A DNA stretch of 42,041 nucleotides from assembly GCA_000990305.1 (NCBI GenBank), contig LBPR01000008.1:1-42041 (forward strand), written 5' to 3'. The notes below the pieces were generated by a model that ran no database searches, was not told the DNA's origin, and saw only the letters and a program-made list of their open reading frames with translations. Source of the stretch: Candidatus Roizmanbacteria bacterium GW2011_GWC2_34_23 (lineage in GTDB: Bacteria; Patescibacteriota; Microgenomatia; UBA1406; GWC2-37-13). Positions 16,646 to 25,111 of the stretch are shown here, in pieces (within the stretch, counting starts at the first letter, position 1; every line of letters starts with the position of its first letter). A program made the position numbers and the translations under genes.

Positions 16646-17431
16646 ATGAATTTCTCCTTACTCACCTACAATACCTTATTCAACAATGGCGTCAATAAAC
16701 TTGGTGAAGTGATCGATTCTTATCATCCAGACATCATTTGCTTACAGGAAGCTCTGACCGATGATAAAAGTGTTCAAAAAATTGAAAAATTTGGCTATAA
16801 AATGGCCGATTATTCCAATTCTTTCGTTAAATTTGGCAAAATATTTGGAGTAATTACTTTTTATAATTCAAAAAATCTTAAATATAATGATTCATTCAAA
16901 CTTGACCTTGGAATTAACTTAGGAGATTTCTTTTTTAATATTCTAAGAATTGTGCTTGGCTACAATCAACCAAAAACGGTTTTAGAAACAAATTTTACCC
17001 ATAAACTAACAAGGGAAAAAATCTGTATATGTAATGTTCACCTATATGTTGTTGGAAGCAATGATCTGAGAATTAAACATATTAATAATGTTTTAAAATC
17101 AATCAACTTATCTGAAAAAAAACAATTAGTTATCGTTGGCGATTTTAACTACTTTCCGTATAAAAGAAAAAACCTCGAAAAAATGATGGCAAAGTATGGC
17201 TTGAAAGAGGCGACTGCTAATATTAGACAAACAATCAAATTCTCTAATAGCGGAAAGTTTGAAAAATTTAACTTATTTCAACGCCTTAGTTTGCCATTTA
17301 TTAACATGTTTGTTGCCAAACAAATCAAAACAGATTATTCTTTTTATAGAGGCTTAAAATTAATTAAAACAGAAAGAATTGAAACACAAACATCCGATCA
17401 TTATCCTATTATTTCAACTTTTGCATTATAA
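16646..17431 (+). CDS. Endonuclease/exonuclease/phosphatase family protein
   Basis: LLTYNTLFNN, IICLQEA, CNVHL, VIVGDFNY, TSDHYPI. Confidence 0.88.
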   Translation: MNFSLLTYNTLFNNGVNKLGEVIDSYHPDIICLQEALTDDKSVQKIEKFGYKMADYSNSFVKFGKIFGVITFYNSKNLKYNDSFKLDLGINLGDFFFNILRIVLGYNQPKTVLETNFTHKLTREKICICNVHLYVVGSNDLRIKHINNVLKSINLSEKKQLVIVGDFNYFPYKRKNLEKMMAKYGLKEATANIRQTIKFSNSGKFEKFNLFQRLSLPFINMFVAKQIKTDYSFYRGLKLIKTERIETQTSDHYPIISTFAL

Positions 17432-17433
17432 AG

Positions 17434-19113
17434 ATGATTAAAATATTGACCTCAATCAGTCATAAAATCTGGCAAAAGAAAATTTACCAATATATATTTT
17501 TTGCTATTGCCTCAATTATAACGATATCTTTAATGGGTTATTATTTTGGAACTTTCGATCAAGCTATCCACATACCTTTCTTAAAAAAATATGCCGATCC
17601 CAGTCTTTTTCCAAATGATATATTCTTCAATTTACGTAATTTCCATTATTCTTTCTTTTGGTACTTTTTTATTCCATTTTACCGACTAAGAATACTTGAA
17701 ATTACTATGTTTATTACGCATTTTTTGGCAACGTTCTTAACTTTTTTGGCTATTTACAATCTCGCAAAAACATTATTTAAAAATCCAATCGCTTCTTTTT
17801 TGGCTGTGATAGCTTTTATTTTTCCTCATCTCGGTTTCGCTGGCTTTCCTATATTTGAATTTAGTCTATTAAATAGAACTTTTACTCTTCCTTTCCTGTT
17901 ATTGGCAATAAATCTCTACCTGAATAAAAAACCCTTATACGCATTTTTAATTTTGGGGTTAATGTATAACATCCACGTTATTTCGGTGAACTTCGTGTTA
18001 GCCATGTTTATTTTTGATTCATTATTGAGAATTAGAGAAATAGGATTTAAAAACTTCATAAAACAATTTCTTACTTTTCTATTATTTGCTTCACCGGTTT
18101 TGATATGGAAGTTCAGCAATTCACATGTTGATATAGGGTTGGATCGAAGCTGGTTTTACATAATAAATAATAGTCTTTTAGCTCACGTCTTTACTCTTAT
18201 TACAACAAATCCTTTAATAAATTTCACCATTTTAAATGGTATATCCGCTATTATTATCTTTTTTTTAACCTTGCCAATAAAAAAAACTGAAAATGACTTA
18301 AAAATCAGCAATTTTATCTGGGCTGCCTTAGTTATTTTAGTAGTTCAGGTAGTTGCAGGAACATGGCTTCCTTTAACGATAATTATTCAGTCTCAGATAA
18401 TAAGAGTTGGGATTTTTGTTAATATTTTTGCCTATTTGTATTTTGCCGGCTACATATCTGAACTATTTTCTAACAAAAAAATAAAACTTAATAAAATTAT
18501 TCTGCTTATCTTTGCACTATCGTTTTCCATTTCTCCTCTAATCTCCCTTGTTATCTTACTTTTACATAAAAATGTTAATAATAAAAGCTTTATTAATGTC
18601 CTTAAATATTTAATTATTGTTATTTTTTTATTAACGCTAATTATTTTTAAATTTATGAATATTTGGAGACCTGGAATAAATATTTACCCAATAAAAGATG
18701 ATAACTATGATGTTCAAATATGGGCAAAAAATAATACACCAAAAGATGCAATTTTTATAACTCCTCCGGCTTTATGGTGGTTTTATGACCTTGAATGGAG
18801 GGTCGTTTCGGAAAGATCGACTGTTTCAACTTTGTCTGAATTGCTTGAAAGCGCATTTCTCCCTTCTTATATAGATTACTGGCGTCCAAGGTTTGAAGAT
18901 GTTGCTCCGAAAGCTCTTAAACAATTTTCTGATGACCCTCTTAAAAATATTATTATTACTAAAAAAGCTTATTACTCTCTATCTGAAAAAGATATTATAA
19001 GAATATCAAAAAAATATGGAGCCAAATATTTTGTCTCCGAAAAGCCTAGTCAATATCAATTTCCGATTGTATATCAAAATAATGGTTTTACTATTTATAT
19101 GATCTTCTTATGA
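17434..19113 (+). CDS. Polytopic membrane protein (PMT/DUF6798-like), envelope glycan related
   Basis: ~10 TM segments plus soluble C-terminus; in operon with GT2 genes. Confidence 0.6.
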   Translation: MIKILTSISHKIWQKKIYQYIFFAIASIITISLMGYYFGTFDQAIHIPFLKKYADPSLFPNDIFFNLRNFHYSFFWYFFIPFYRLRILEITMFITHFLATFLTFLAIYNLAKTLFKNPIASFLAVIAFIFPHLGFAGFPIFEFSLLNRTFTLPFLLLAINLYLNKKPLYAFLILGLMYNIHVISVNFVLAMFIFDSLLRIREIGFKNFIKQFLTFLLFASPVLIWKFSNSHVDIGLDRSWFYIINNSLLAHVFTLITTNPLINFTILNGISAIIIFFLTLPIKKTENDLKISNFIWAALVILVVQVVAGTWLPLTIIIQSQIIRVGIFVNIFAYLYFAGYISELFSNKKIKLNKIILLIFALSFSISPLISLVILLLHKNVNNKSFINVLKYLIIVIFLLTLIIFKFMNIWRPGINIYPIKDDNYDVQIWAKNNTPKDAIFITPPALWWFYDLEWRVVSERSTVSTLSELLESAFLPSYIDYWRPRFEDVAPKALKQFSDDPLKNIIITKKAYYSLSEKDIIRISKKYGAKYFVSEKPSQYQFPIVYQNNGFTIYMIFL

Positions 19114-19865
19114 AAAAATGCCTTATTTCTGTTATCGTTCCCGCTTATAACGAAGAAAAAAAAATTGGCGGCGTACTAAAATCTCTAATTAATTCTTCTT
19201 TGGTAGACGAAATAATAATTATTAATGACGGATCTTCGGATAATACTCTTTCCATAGTTAGAAAGTTTAAAAAAATAAAATTAATCAATCTGAAAAAAAA
19301 TCATGGTAAAAGTTATGCTATTGTAAAAGGAATTGAAAAATCAATCGGAGACATTGTTGTTTTTATTGATGCCGACTTAACAGGATTAAATGATTCACAT
19401 TTGGCAAAATTAACTAACCCTTTAATTTTAGGAAAAAAAGAAGTTGTTATTGGTTATCCAAATGATATAAAAACTGACAAATTATTCCTACCTCTCAGTG
19501 GTGAAAGAGCTTATTGGAAAAAAAACCTTACTCCTTATTTAAGAGAAATGTCTAAGAAAGGTTATGGACTAGAATTATATTTAAACTATATTTTTCGAAA
19601 TAAAAAAATGCAACTATTTCCGTTGAATGGGGTAAAAACAACATTAAAGTATGAAAAACAAACCTATGATATTGTTGCTAAATTATTTCTTGTGGAAAGC
19701 TTTGATATTCTATCTGAAATACTGAAACAACAAAATCCTATTTCTTATTTACTTAAATCATATCTATATTCTTTCTATATTAAAAAACCTAATAAAAATA
19801 ATAATCAAATTGATAAATTAATTAAATATGTTAAAAATAATTTGATAAAAAAAATTAATTTATGA
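19110..19865 (+). CDS. Glycosyltransferase family 2
   Basis: ISVIVPAYNEEKKIGGVLKSL...IIINDGSSDNT...FIDADL. Confidence 0.9.
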   Translation: MKKCLISVIVPAYNEEKKIGGVLKSLINSSLVDEIIIINDGSSDNTLSIVRKFKKIKLINLKKNHGKSYAIVKGIEKSIGDIVVFIDADLTGLNDSHLAKLTNPLILGKKEVVIGYPNDIKTDKLFLPLSGERAYWKKNLTPYLREMSKKGYGLELYLNYIFRNKKMQLFPLNGVKTTLKYEKQTYDIVAKLFLVESFDILSEILKQQNPISYLLKSYLYSFYIKKPNKNNNQIDKLIKYVKNNLIKKINL

Positions 19866-20551
19866 AAGTATCCGTTGTTATACCAGTTTATAATGAAGAA
19901 AAATATATTAAAAACTGCCTTGAGTCATTGATGAAGCAGGAAGAAAAACCTGATGAAATTATAGTTGTTGATAATAACTGTACTGATGAAACTATTAATA
20001 TAGTCAAAAAATATAAAGGAATTAAAATTATTCAAGAAAAAAAACAGGGAATGATTCCAGCTAGAAACACTGGATTCAACGAAGCGAAAAATGAAATAAT
20101 CGCCAAATGTGATGCGGATACAATTCTTCCATTAAATTGGATAAAAAATATTAAAAATAGTTTTTCTCAAGACGCTTCTATAATTGGTATTTCCATGCCA
20201 ATAAGATTAGATATTCCTTTTATTGGTCAATCAATATCTATTGCTCTTTTTTATATTTATCTGTTAATTCCAAGATTGATGATCGGTTTTTATCCCTTTC
20301 TTGGACCCAGTTATGCTATTAAAAAAACTGTCTGGAATGAAGTCAAAGATAGGATATGCCTAGATGACAAAATAGTTCATGAAGATATTGATCTATCTTT
20401 GCACGTCAAAAAATATGGAAAAATATATCATGATGGAAATATAATTATTGCTTCATCTGCGAGAAGAATAATTAATAATCCGTTATCATTTTTTGGTGAA
20501 TATAATATTAGATTCTTTAAAATGTTTTATTCCCATCGTCACTTGGTTTAA
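19862..20551 (+). CDS. Glycosyltransferase family 2
   Basis: VSVVIPVYNEEKYIKNCLESL...IIVVDNNCTDET...KCDADT; ATGA overlap with preceding gene. Confidence 0.92.
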   Translation: MKVSVVIPVYNEEKYIKNCLESLMKQEEKPDEIIVVDNNCTDETINIVKKYKGIKIIQEKKQGMIPARNTGFNEAKNEIIAKCDADTILPLNWIKNIKNSFSQDASIIGISMPIRLDIPFIGQSISIALFYIYLLIPRLMIGFYPFLGPSYAIKKTVWNEVKDRICLDDKIVHEDIDLSLHVKKYGKIYHDGNIIIASSARRIINNPLSFFGEYNIRFFKMFYSHRHLV

Positions 20552-20574
20552 GTTCTATAAAAAGTCCGTCTTTT

Positions 20575-20589
20575 TAAGGTCGGACCTTA
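20575..20589. repeat. Short REP-like palindrome TAAGGTCGGACCTTA
   Basis: Core GGTCGGACC shared with RAYT-flanking REPs; lies in a convergent gap. Confidence 0.5.
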
Positions 20590-20590
20590 A

Positions 20591-22320
20591 TTAACGAGTC
20601 ATATGTTGAAGCTCTTCTAGCGTAGTTACGTCTTCTGGTTTTTTATCATCTCTAAATTTTTCTAAACGAGGAAACCGTAATGCTAAGCCGGCTGTATGAG
20701 TTGGTGACTTAGTAATTTCATCGGCCTTAATCTCAACCACAATTGCAGGAGAAATCCACACATCACAATTCATAGCTTTATCAACAGAATAATTCATTGG
20801 CTTATCTTTGAGTTTTGATATTTGAGATTTGATTTTGAGAAACCTCCATTCCTCATCCGTCAACCCTGTACCAATCTTTGCCACCGTCACAAATTTATCA
20901 TTTTTTTCATCCCTAACCCCAACCAAAAACGCTCCCATGCCAAAATCCGTCCTCTTTCCTTTCCCAAAGTCATAGCCCATCACCAGACAATCAATTGTAT
21001 CGTTAATCTTTGAAGAATAACTTCGTTTATATTTTATCCAGTTCCAACCCCGGGCACCGGGTTGATAAATCCCATCAATCTTTTTGGCAATCACCCCTTC
21101 TAACTTTTTAGCAACCGCCTGATCAAAAATTTCCTCAAGCCGTTCTTCTTTATCTACTTCTTCTTGATGATCAACAACTATGATTTGCTTACTTATATCC
21201 TTATTTTTTATCGTCACCTGTTCCAGAGCTTTTCTTCGTTCAATAAATGGTTTTTTTATAAAATTTTTTCCGTTTAGATATAAAAGCTCAAAAGCAAAAA
21301 GCTTTAAGGGCACTTCAATTGATTTTGCCCCAATATCATATTTTCGTTTACGCTGAACGGTTTCCTGAAATGGAAGAAACTCACCTGTCTTTGGATTATA
21401 ACCAATCGCCTCTCCTTCAATGATCAATTCGTCCGCTTTAACTTCTTTTTTAACCCCTTCAACAATGTCTGGGTACATGTACGTAACGTCCTCGAGACTT
21501 CGGGAGAACAATCTAACCTTTGGAAGGCTTTCCGTAGGGTCTGACCCTCGGCGAGGGTCAGACCCTAGATAATGCACCTGCAATCTAAACCCATCAAATT
21601 TAGGCTCAACTAAACATTTGCCAATTTGCTTGATTATTTCTTTGGCCGACGACATTCTTTCCGCCTTCATCATAATAATCGGTGTAAAGGCTTTTGGTTC
21701 TATTTCTTCTAAACCTTTAATTCCTTTTTCTTTCAACATTTTTCCAATAAATCCTAAGTCAGGCCGGACGTGATAGGCGGTCTCAATAATTGGTCGCAAA
21801 CTCTTATCTCCTTTTAACATCCAAGAATAAGCATCAAGTATCGTCATATCAGAAAACCCGAGGCGGATAATACCGGTCGGAAGACGGACTAAATATCTTC
21901 CTGATAACGGGTCAAGTTGACGAATTAATTGAGAGAGAAGACTTACTTTAACGTCTTGTGAACCATTCCCAGAGGCAGTCGCTAGTTTATAAAAAAAATC
22001 AAAAACTGCCAGTACTTCCATATCTTTTTCTTCAAACGACTTATAAAGTTTTTTGAAACTTTCAACAGTCTGCCCTAGGTCACCGCTCTTTTTAAACTCT
22101 TTTTCAAAATAATTCCGGTCAATGTTGAGGGCGGACATGGCAGATTTAATGATGGTTCTCTCAGCCATGCCAAAATCAATTCCTTCATAGGCGGGGCCCA
22201 CTCTTCCTTGAAGTAAATAAACAACTTTTGCGATTTCTTGACTAAAATGCGCGTTATTTCGAGACGCGAAGAGTTCTTTTCGATTCTTTCAAAATATTTG
22301 GCAAGTTCTGAGAAAAACAT
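20591..22320 (-). CDS. ATP-dependent DNA ligase, probable frame break near 22250-22265
   Basis: Motif I EPKFDGFR, VRLFSRSLEDVTYMYPDI, EGVIAKKIDGIYQPGARGWNWIKYKR; N-terminus MFFSELAKYFERIEKNSSRLEITRIL lies in another frame. Confidence 0.9.
21535..21567. repeat. REP-like palindrome TAGGGTCTGACCCTCGGCGAGGGTCAGACCCTA inside the ligase CDS
   Basis: Perfect 15-bp arms with 3-nt loop; encodes LGSDPRRGSDP. Confidence 0.92.
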
Positions 22321-22336
22321 AAGGTAATTTTAGACT

Positions 22337-22361
22337 GGATTCCCGCCTCCGCGGGAATGAC
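22337..22361. repeat. dRS3-like palindrome ATTCCCGCCTCCGCGGGAAT
   Basis: Inverted repeat; - strand frame reads VIPAEAGIQ, the peptide commonly produced by this repeat type. Confidence 0.7.
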
Positions 22362-22380
22362 AATGAATAAAATTTCAGAG

Positions 22381-22468
22381 TAAGCGAGCGTATTAAATTT
22401 TTTTCGACTTGGGAGTCCCCGAAAAGGGGAGGGTTCCCACGGAGAAATAAAATTTAATACCGAGCTTA
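22381..22468. repeat. 88-bp imperfect multi-stem palindrome (MITE-like or structured RNA)
   Basis: Arms TAAGCGAGCGTATTAAATTTT / AAAATTTAATACCGAGCTTA; inner stems TGGGA/TCCCA and TCCCC-GAAAA-GGGGA. Confidence 0.6.
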
Positions 22469-22485
22469 CAACATTTGAAATATGA

Positions 22486-23529
22486 TTAAACCATTGTGTA
22501 ACGCGCTGATTTAGTACTTCCAATTTTTTTAAGCAAACCTTTCTTTATTAGATCCTGAAGATCACGCAATACCGTATCTTCAGACACGTCAGGAAAAACG
22601 TCCCCGAAAGTTTGATTTTGAATATAACCTATCTCCTGTATATATTCAATCATCTTCATTTGTCTTTCGGTCAAAAAGATCTGTTGTCCGCCAAACTTTT
22701 CTTTTAATTTTACGTCTTTAGATAATTTCAAGATTTTTTCTTTAACTTTTTCAAATTCTATTCCTGCGCCACTTGTAAAATATTCCAGCCAACTGCTTAA
22801 ATCACCAGACGAAGCTTTTTGTAAATTTTGGTAATATGTGACTGCGTCTTTATCATAATATTCTTCTAATGAAAAAAATCGTCTAATATCATAGCCACCC
22901 AAAAATAAAATTAGAGTCGCCAGTACTCGAGAAACTCTACCATTACCATCTAAAAATGGATGAATACGCACTAATTCATGATGGGCAATCCCCGCCTTTA
23001 AAATCGGATGTAGTTTATCTTTATCATCGCGATTCAACCAATAGACAAATTCGCGCATTAAAAAAGGTACTTCAATTGGAGGAGGCGGACGAAAAGTCAC
23101 TTCACCATTGGCGGAATTTCTGATAATTACTTGTTTTGTCCTATATTCTCCCAATCCATCGGGTGGTAAAATTTTATCGGTTAAAATTCGATGCAATTTT
23201 TTTATTATCTGCTCAGAGATTTTATCAATTTTTTTGTTGGCTTCATCATCAATAAATTCAATCACTTTTCGATAATTAATAATCTCCTGGATATCACGTG
23301 GTCGACCAATGACGTCGCGACCCATGAGAATATCTTTAGCATCGTCCTTATGAAGAATATTGCCCTCAAGATGAGTGCCATGATAAACCGCTCTAATCAA
23401 AGCTTCTTCCTTAAATTGTTTTTCCCAGAGAGGTAAAAGTGGAGAATGTTTTATCACTTCTTCTGAGGCTTCTATTTTGGAGATATTGGTTAGAATCTTA
23501 TTAGTAATTATAAAAGTAGGGTTGAACAT
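22486..23529 (-). CDS. Fic family protein with C-terminal winged helix
   Basis: HPFLDGNGRVSRVLATLIL (HPFx[D/E]GN[G]R motif); N-terminal YHGTHLEGN; start at MFNPTF. Confidence 0.93.
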   Translation of the reverse strand: MFNPTFIITNKILTNISKIEASEEVIKHSPLLPLWEKQFKEEALIRAVYHGTHLEGNILHKDDAKDILMGRDVIGRPRDIQEIINYRKVIEFIDDEANKKIDKISEQIIKKLHRILTDKILPPDGLGEYRTKQVIIRNSANGEVTFRPPPPIEVPFLMREFVYWLNRDDKDKLHPILKAGIAHHELVRIHPFLDGNGRVSRVLATLILFLGGYDIRRFFSLEEYYDKDAVTYYQNLQKASSGDLSSWLEYFTSGAGIEFEKVKEKILKLSKDVKLKEKFGGQQIFLTERQMKMIEYIQEIGYIQNQTFGDVFPDVSEDTVLRDLQDLIKKGLLKKIGSTKSARYTMV

Positions 23530-23556
23530 AGGATAATTATAACTTATAATTTCTCT

Positions 23557-23838
23557 ATGGTTCAAGCTTTTACTATCGATTCTAATAGTTTTCCTGCTGC
23601 CAAAGTGACAAGTATTGGTCAAATTGTCAGTCTCGCTCTTCCTTTAGCAATGACCGGAGCCGGACTGATTTTTTTAGTAATTACCCTTAAAGCCGCTTTT
23701 GATATTTTGACTCATGGTGACAATCCTGACGCTTTAAAAAAGGCCTATTCATCGATTGCAAACGCGGTTTTAGGTTTAATTATCGTCGTTGGTAGTTATC
23801 TAGTTATTAAATTATTAGGAGTTATTTTACCAAAATGA
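23557..23838 (+). CDS. T4SS-pilin/VirB2-like small membrane protein
   Basis: Two TMs separated by GDNPDALKKAYSSIANAVLG loop. Confidence 0.7.
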   Translation: MVQAFTIDSNSFPAAKVTSIGQIVSLALPLAMTGAGLIFLVITLKAAFDILTHGDNPDALKKAYSSIANAVLGLIIVVGSYLVIKLLGVILPK

Positions 23839-24224
23839 AATACCTTGCGGAAGTTGATCCTGAAATTCAAAAACTATTCGGTGATATTTCTCCACCTGCC
23901 GCTATGAATGTTGGTGGTGGTGATCCTGTTCAGGGATTGGGTAAATTTATTGGCTTTGGTATTCAAATGTTTATACTGGTTGCCGGTTTGTTTATGCTGG
24001 TTTATCTTTTGTGGGGTGCCTTTGATTGGATTTCTTCAAGCGGAGAGAAAGAAAAAATCACCAAAGCCCAAAATAAAATCACTAATGCTTTAATAGGGAT
24101 AGTTTTAGTTTTTGTCGTTTTAGTAGTCTTTAACTTACTCGCAGGAAATATCTTAGGGATCATTGTAGTAGATCCAAATAATCCAAATGGCTTTCAAATA
24201 AAATTACCAACCTTGGGAGAATAA
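23835..24224 (+). CDS. T4SS-pilin/VirB2-like small membrane protein
   Basis: Two TMs separated by SSGEKEKITKAQNKITNALIGI loop; ATGA overlap with preceding gene. Confidence 0.75.
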   Translation: MKYLAEVDPEIQKLFGDISPPAAMNVGGGDPVQGLGKFIGFGIQMFILVAGLFMLVYLLWGAFDWISSSGEKEKITKAQNKITNALIGIVLVFVVLVVFNLLAGNILGIIVVDPNNPNGFQIKLPTLGE

Positions 24225-24227
24225 AAA

Positions 24228-24255
24228 AATACCCCACCCGTCGGCAGGGATATTT
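24228..24255. terminator. Terminator-like hairpin between convergent genes
   Basis: AAAATACCCC...GCAGGGATATTTT. Confidence 0.5.
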
Positions 24256-24283
24256 TAAATACAATACATTATTTTAGTTATAG

Positions 24284-25012
24284 TTAATCTACGCTCTCAT
24301 TTATACTTTTTATTTTAATTGCTTGACAACACATAAATCCATCTTTATAGCCACGAAGTGTATTTGAAGGTTGAGAACTTGCTTCAATATAATTATATTG
24401 ACCATTGGCTGATTTTATTGAACTACAAGGTCCACCGCCAGTCTTATACCAATCACCTTTACATTCAACCTTTGGCGTTAAAGATCCAAATATAAGACAT
24501 ACTTTATTATTATTTTTACCTTTAAAATAACTTGAAACTAAACCTGTGACATTCTGTATCGTAAAATTATAATTCTTAGCCCAATCTTTTTGCAAACTTC
24601 CATTATCATAATTTTTTTTACTATACCATTCTGCTTTTCCTTTATAACCGTCAATTTTAATACTATTGCAATCTTGACCATATTTATCCTTAAGTTTTGT
24701 GCTATCTTGTGTTTTTGCAATACAGCAAGCGTAACCAGACTTTTCTAATTTGTCGTCTTGACGATAATCAAAAGGTGTATTATAATTTTTTGCTAATCTT
24801 CTACAAGTAGCACTAGCACCTTCTAGCCTATTACCACTACCTATCGGCATAATTCTAGCATTAGTGCATTTACCAGCCGCTTCCGTATCTGTGGTTGCTT
24901 TCATTTTATTAATAAAAATGACGGAAAGAAGTAAAAAAATCGCCGCTAACGATATAAAAAATAATTTAAAACCGTCCCGTTTATAGAAGCTCAATTTTTT
25001 AGTCTTTTTCAT
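24284..25012 (-). CDS. Membrane-anchored extracytoplasmic Cys-rich protein, internal duplication
   Basis: N-terminal TM FFISLAAIFLLLSVIFI; two GY/FxCCxA motifs (GYACCIA, GFMCCQA); start at MKKTKK. Confidence 0.65.
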   Translation of the reverse strand: MKKTKKLSFYKRDGFKLFFISLAAIFLLLSVIFINKMKATTDTEAAGKCTNARIMPIGSGNRLEGASATCRRLAKNYNTPFDYRQDDKLEKSGYACCIAKTQDSTKLKDKYGQDCNSIKIDGYKGKAEWYSKKNYDNGSLQKDWAKNYNFTIQNVTGLVSSYFKGKNNNKVCLIFGSLTPKVECKGDWYKTGGGPCSSIKSANGQYNYIEASSQPSNTLRGYKDGFMCCQAIKIKSINESVD

Positions 25013-25055
25013 AAAAATATAATTATTAACTATCAATGATTAATAACTAAATATC

Positions 25056-25085
25056 ATTTTAATTGGGGGGGGGAGCGGTTGTCAA
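25056..25085 (-). promoter_or_regulatory. Predicted promoter with poly-C9 tract in the spacer
   Basis: TTGACA (25085-25080), 18-nt spacer containing G9 on + strand (25065-25073), TAAAAT (25061-25056). Confidence 0.6.
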
Positions 25086-25111
25086 GTCAAAAAGAAATCA
25101 TAGAAAGAATA

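Noticed and set aside
22254-22523. 89-aa ORF between ligase and Fic
   Set aside because: Composed of repeat translations (VIPAEAGIQ, SPWEPSPFRGLPSRKK); a by-product of palindromic repeats rather than a gene
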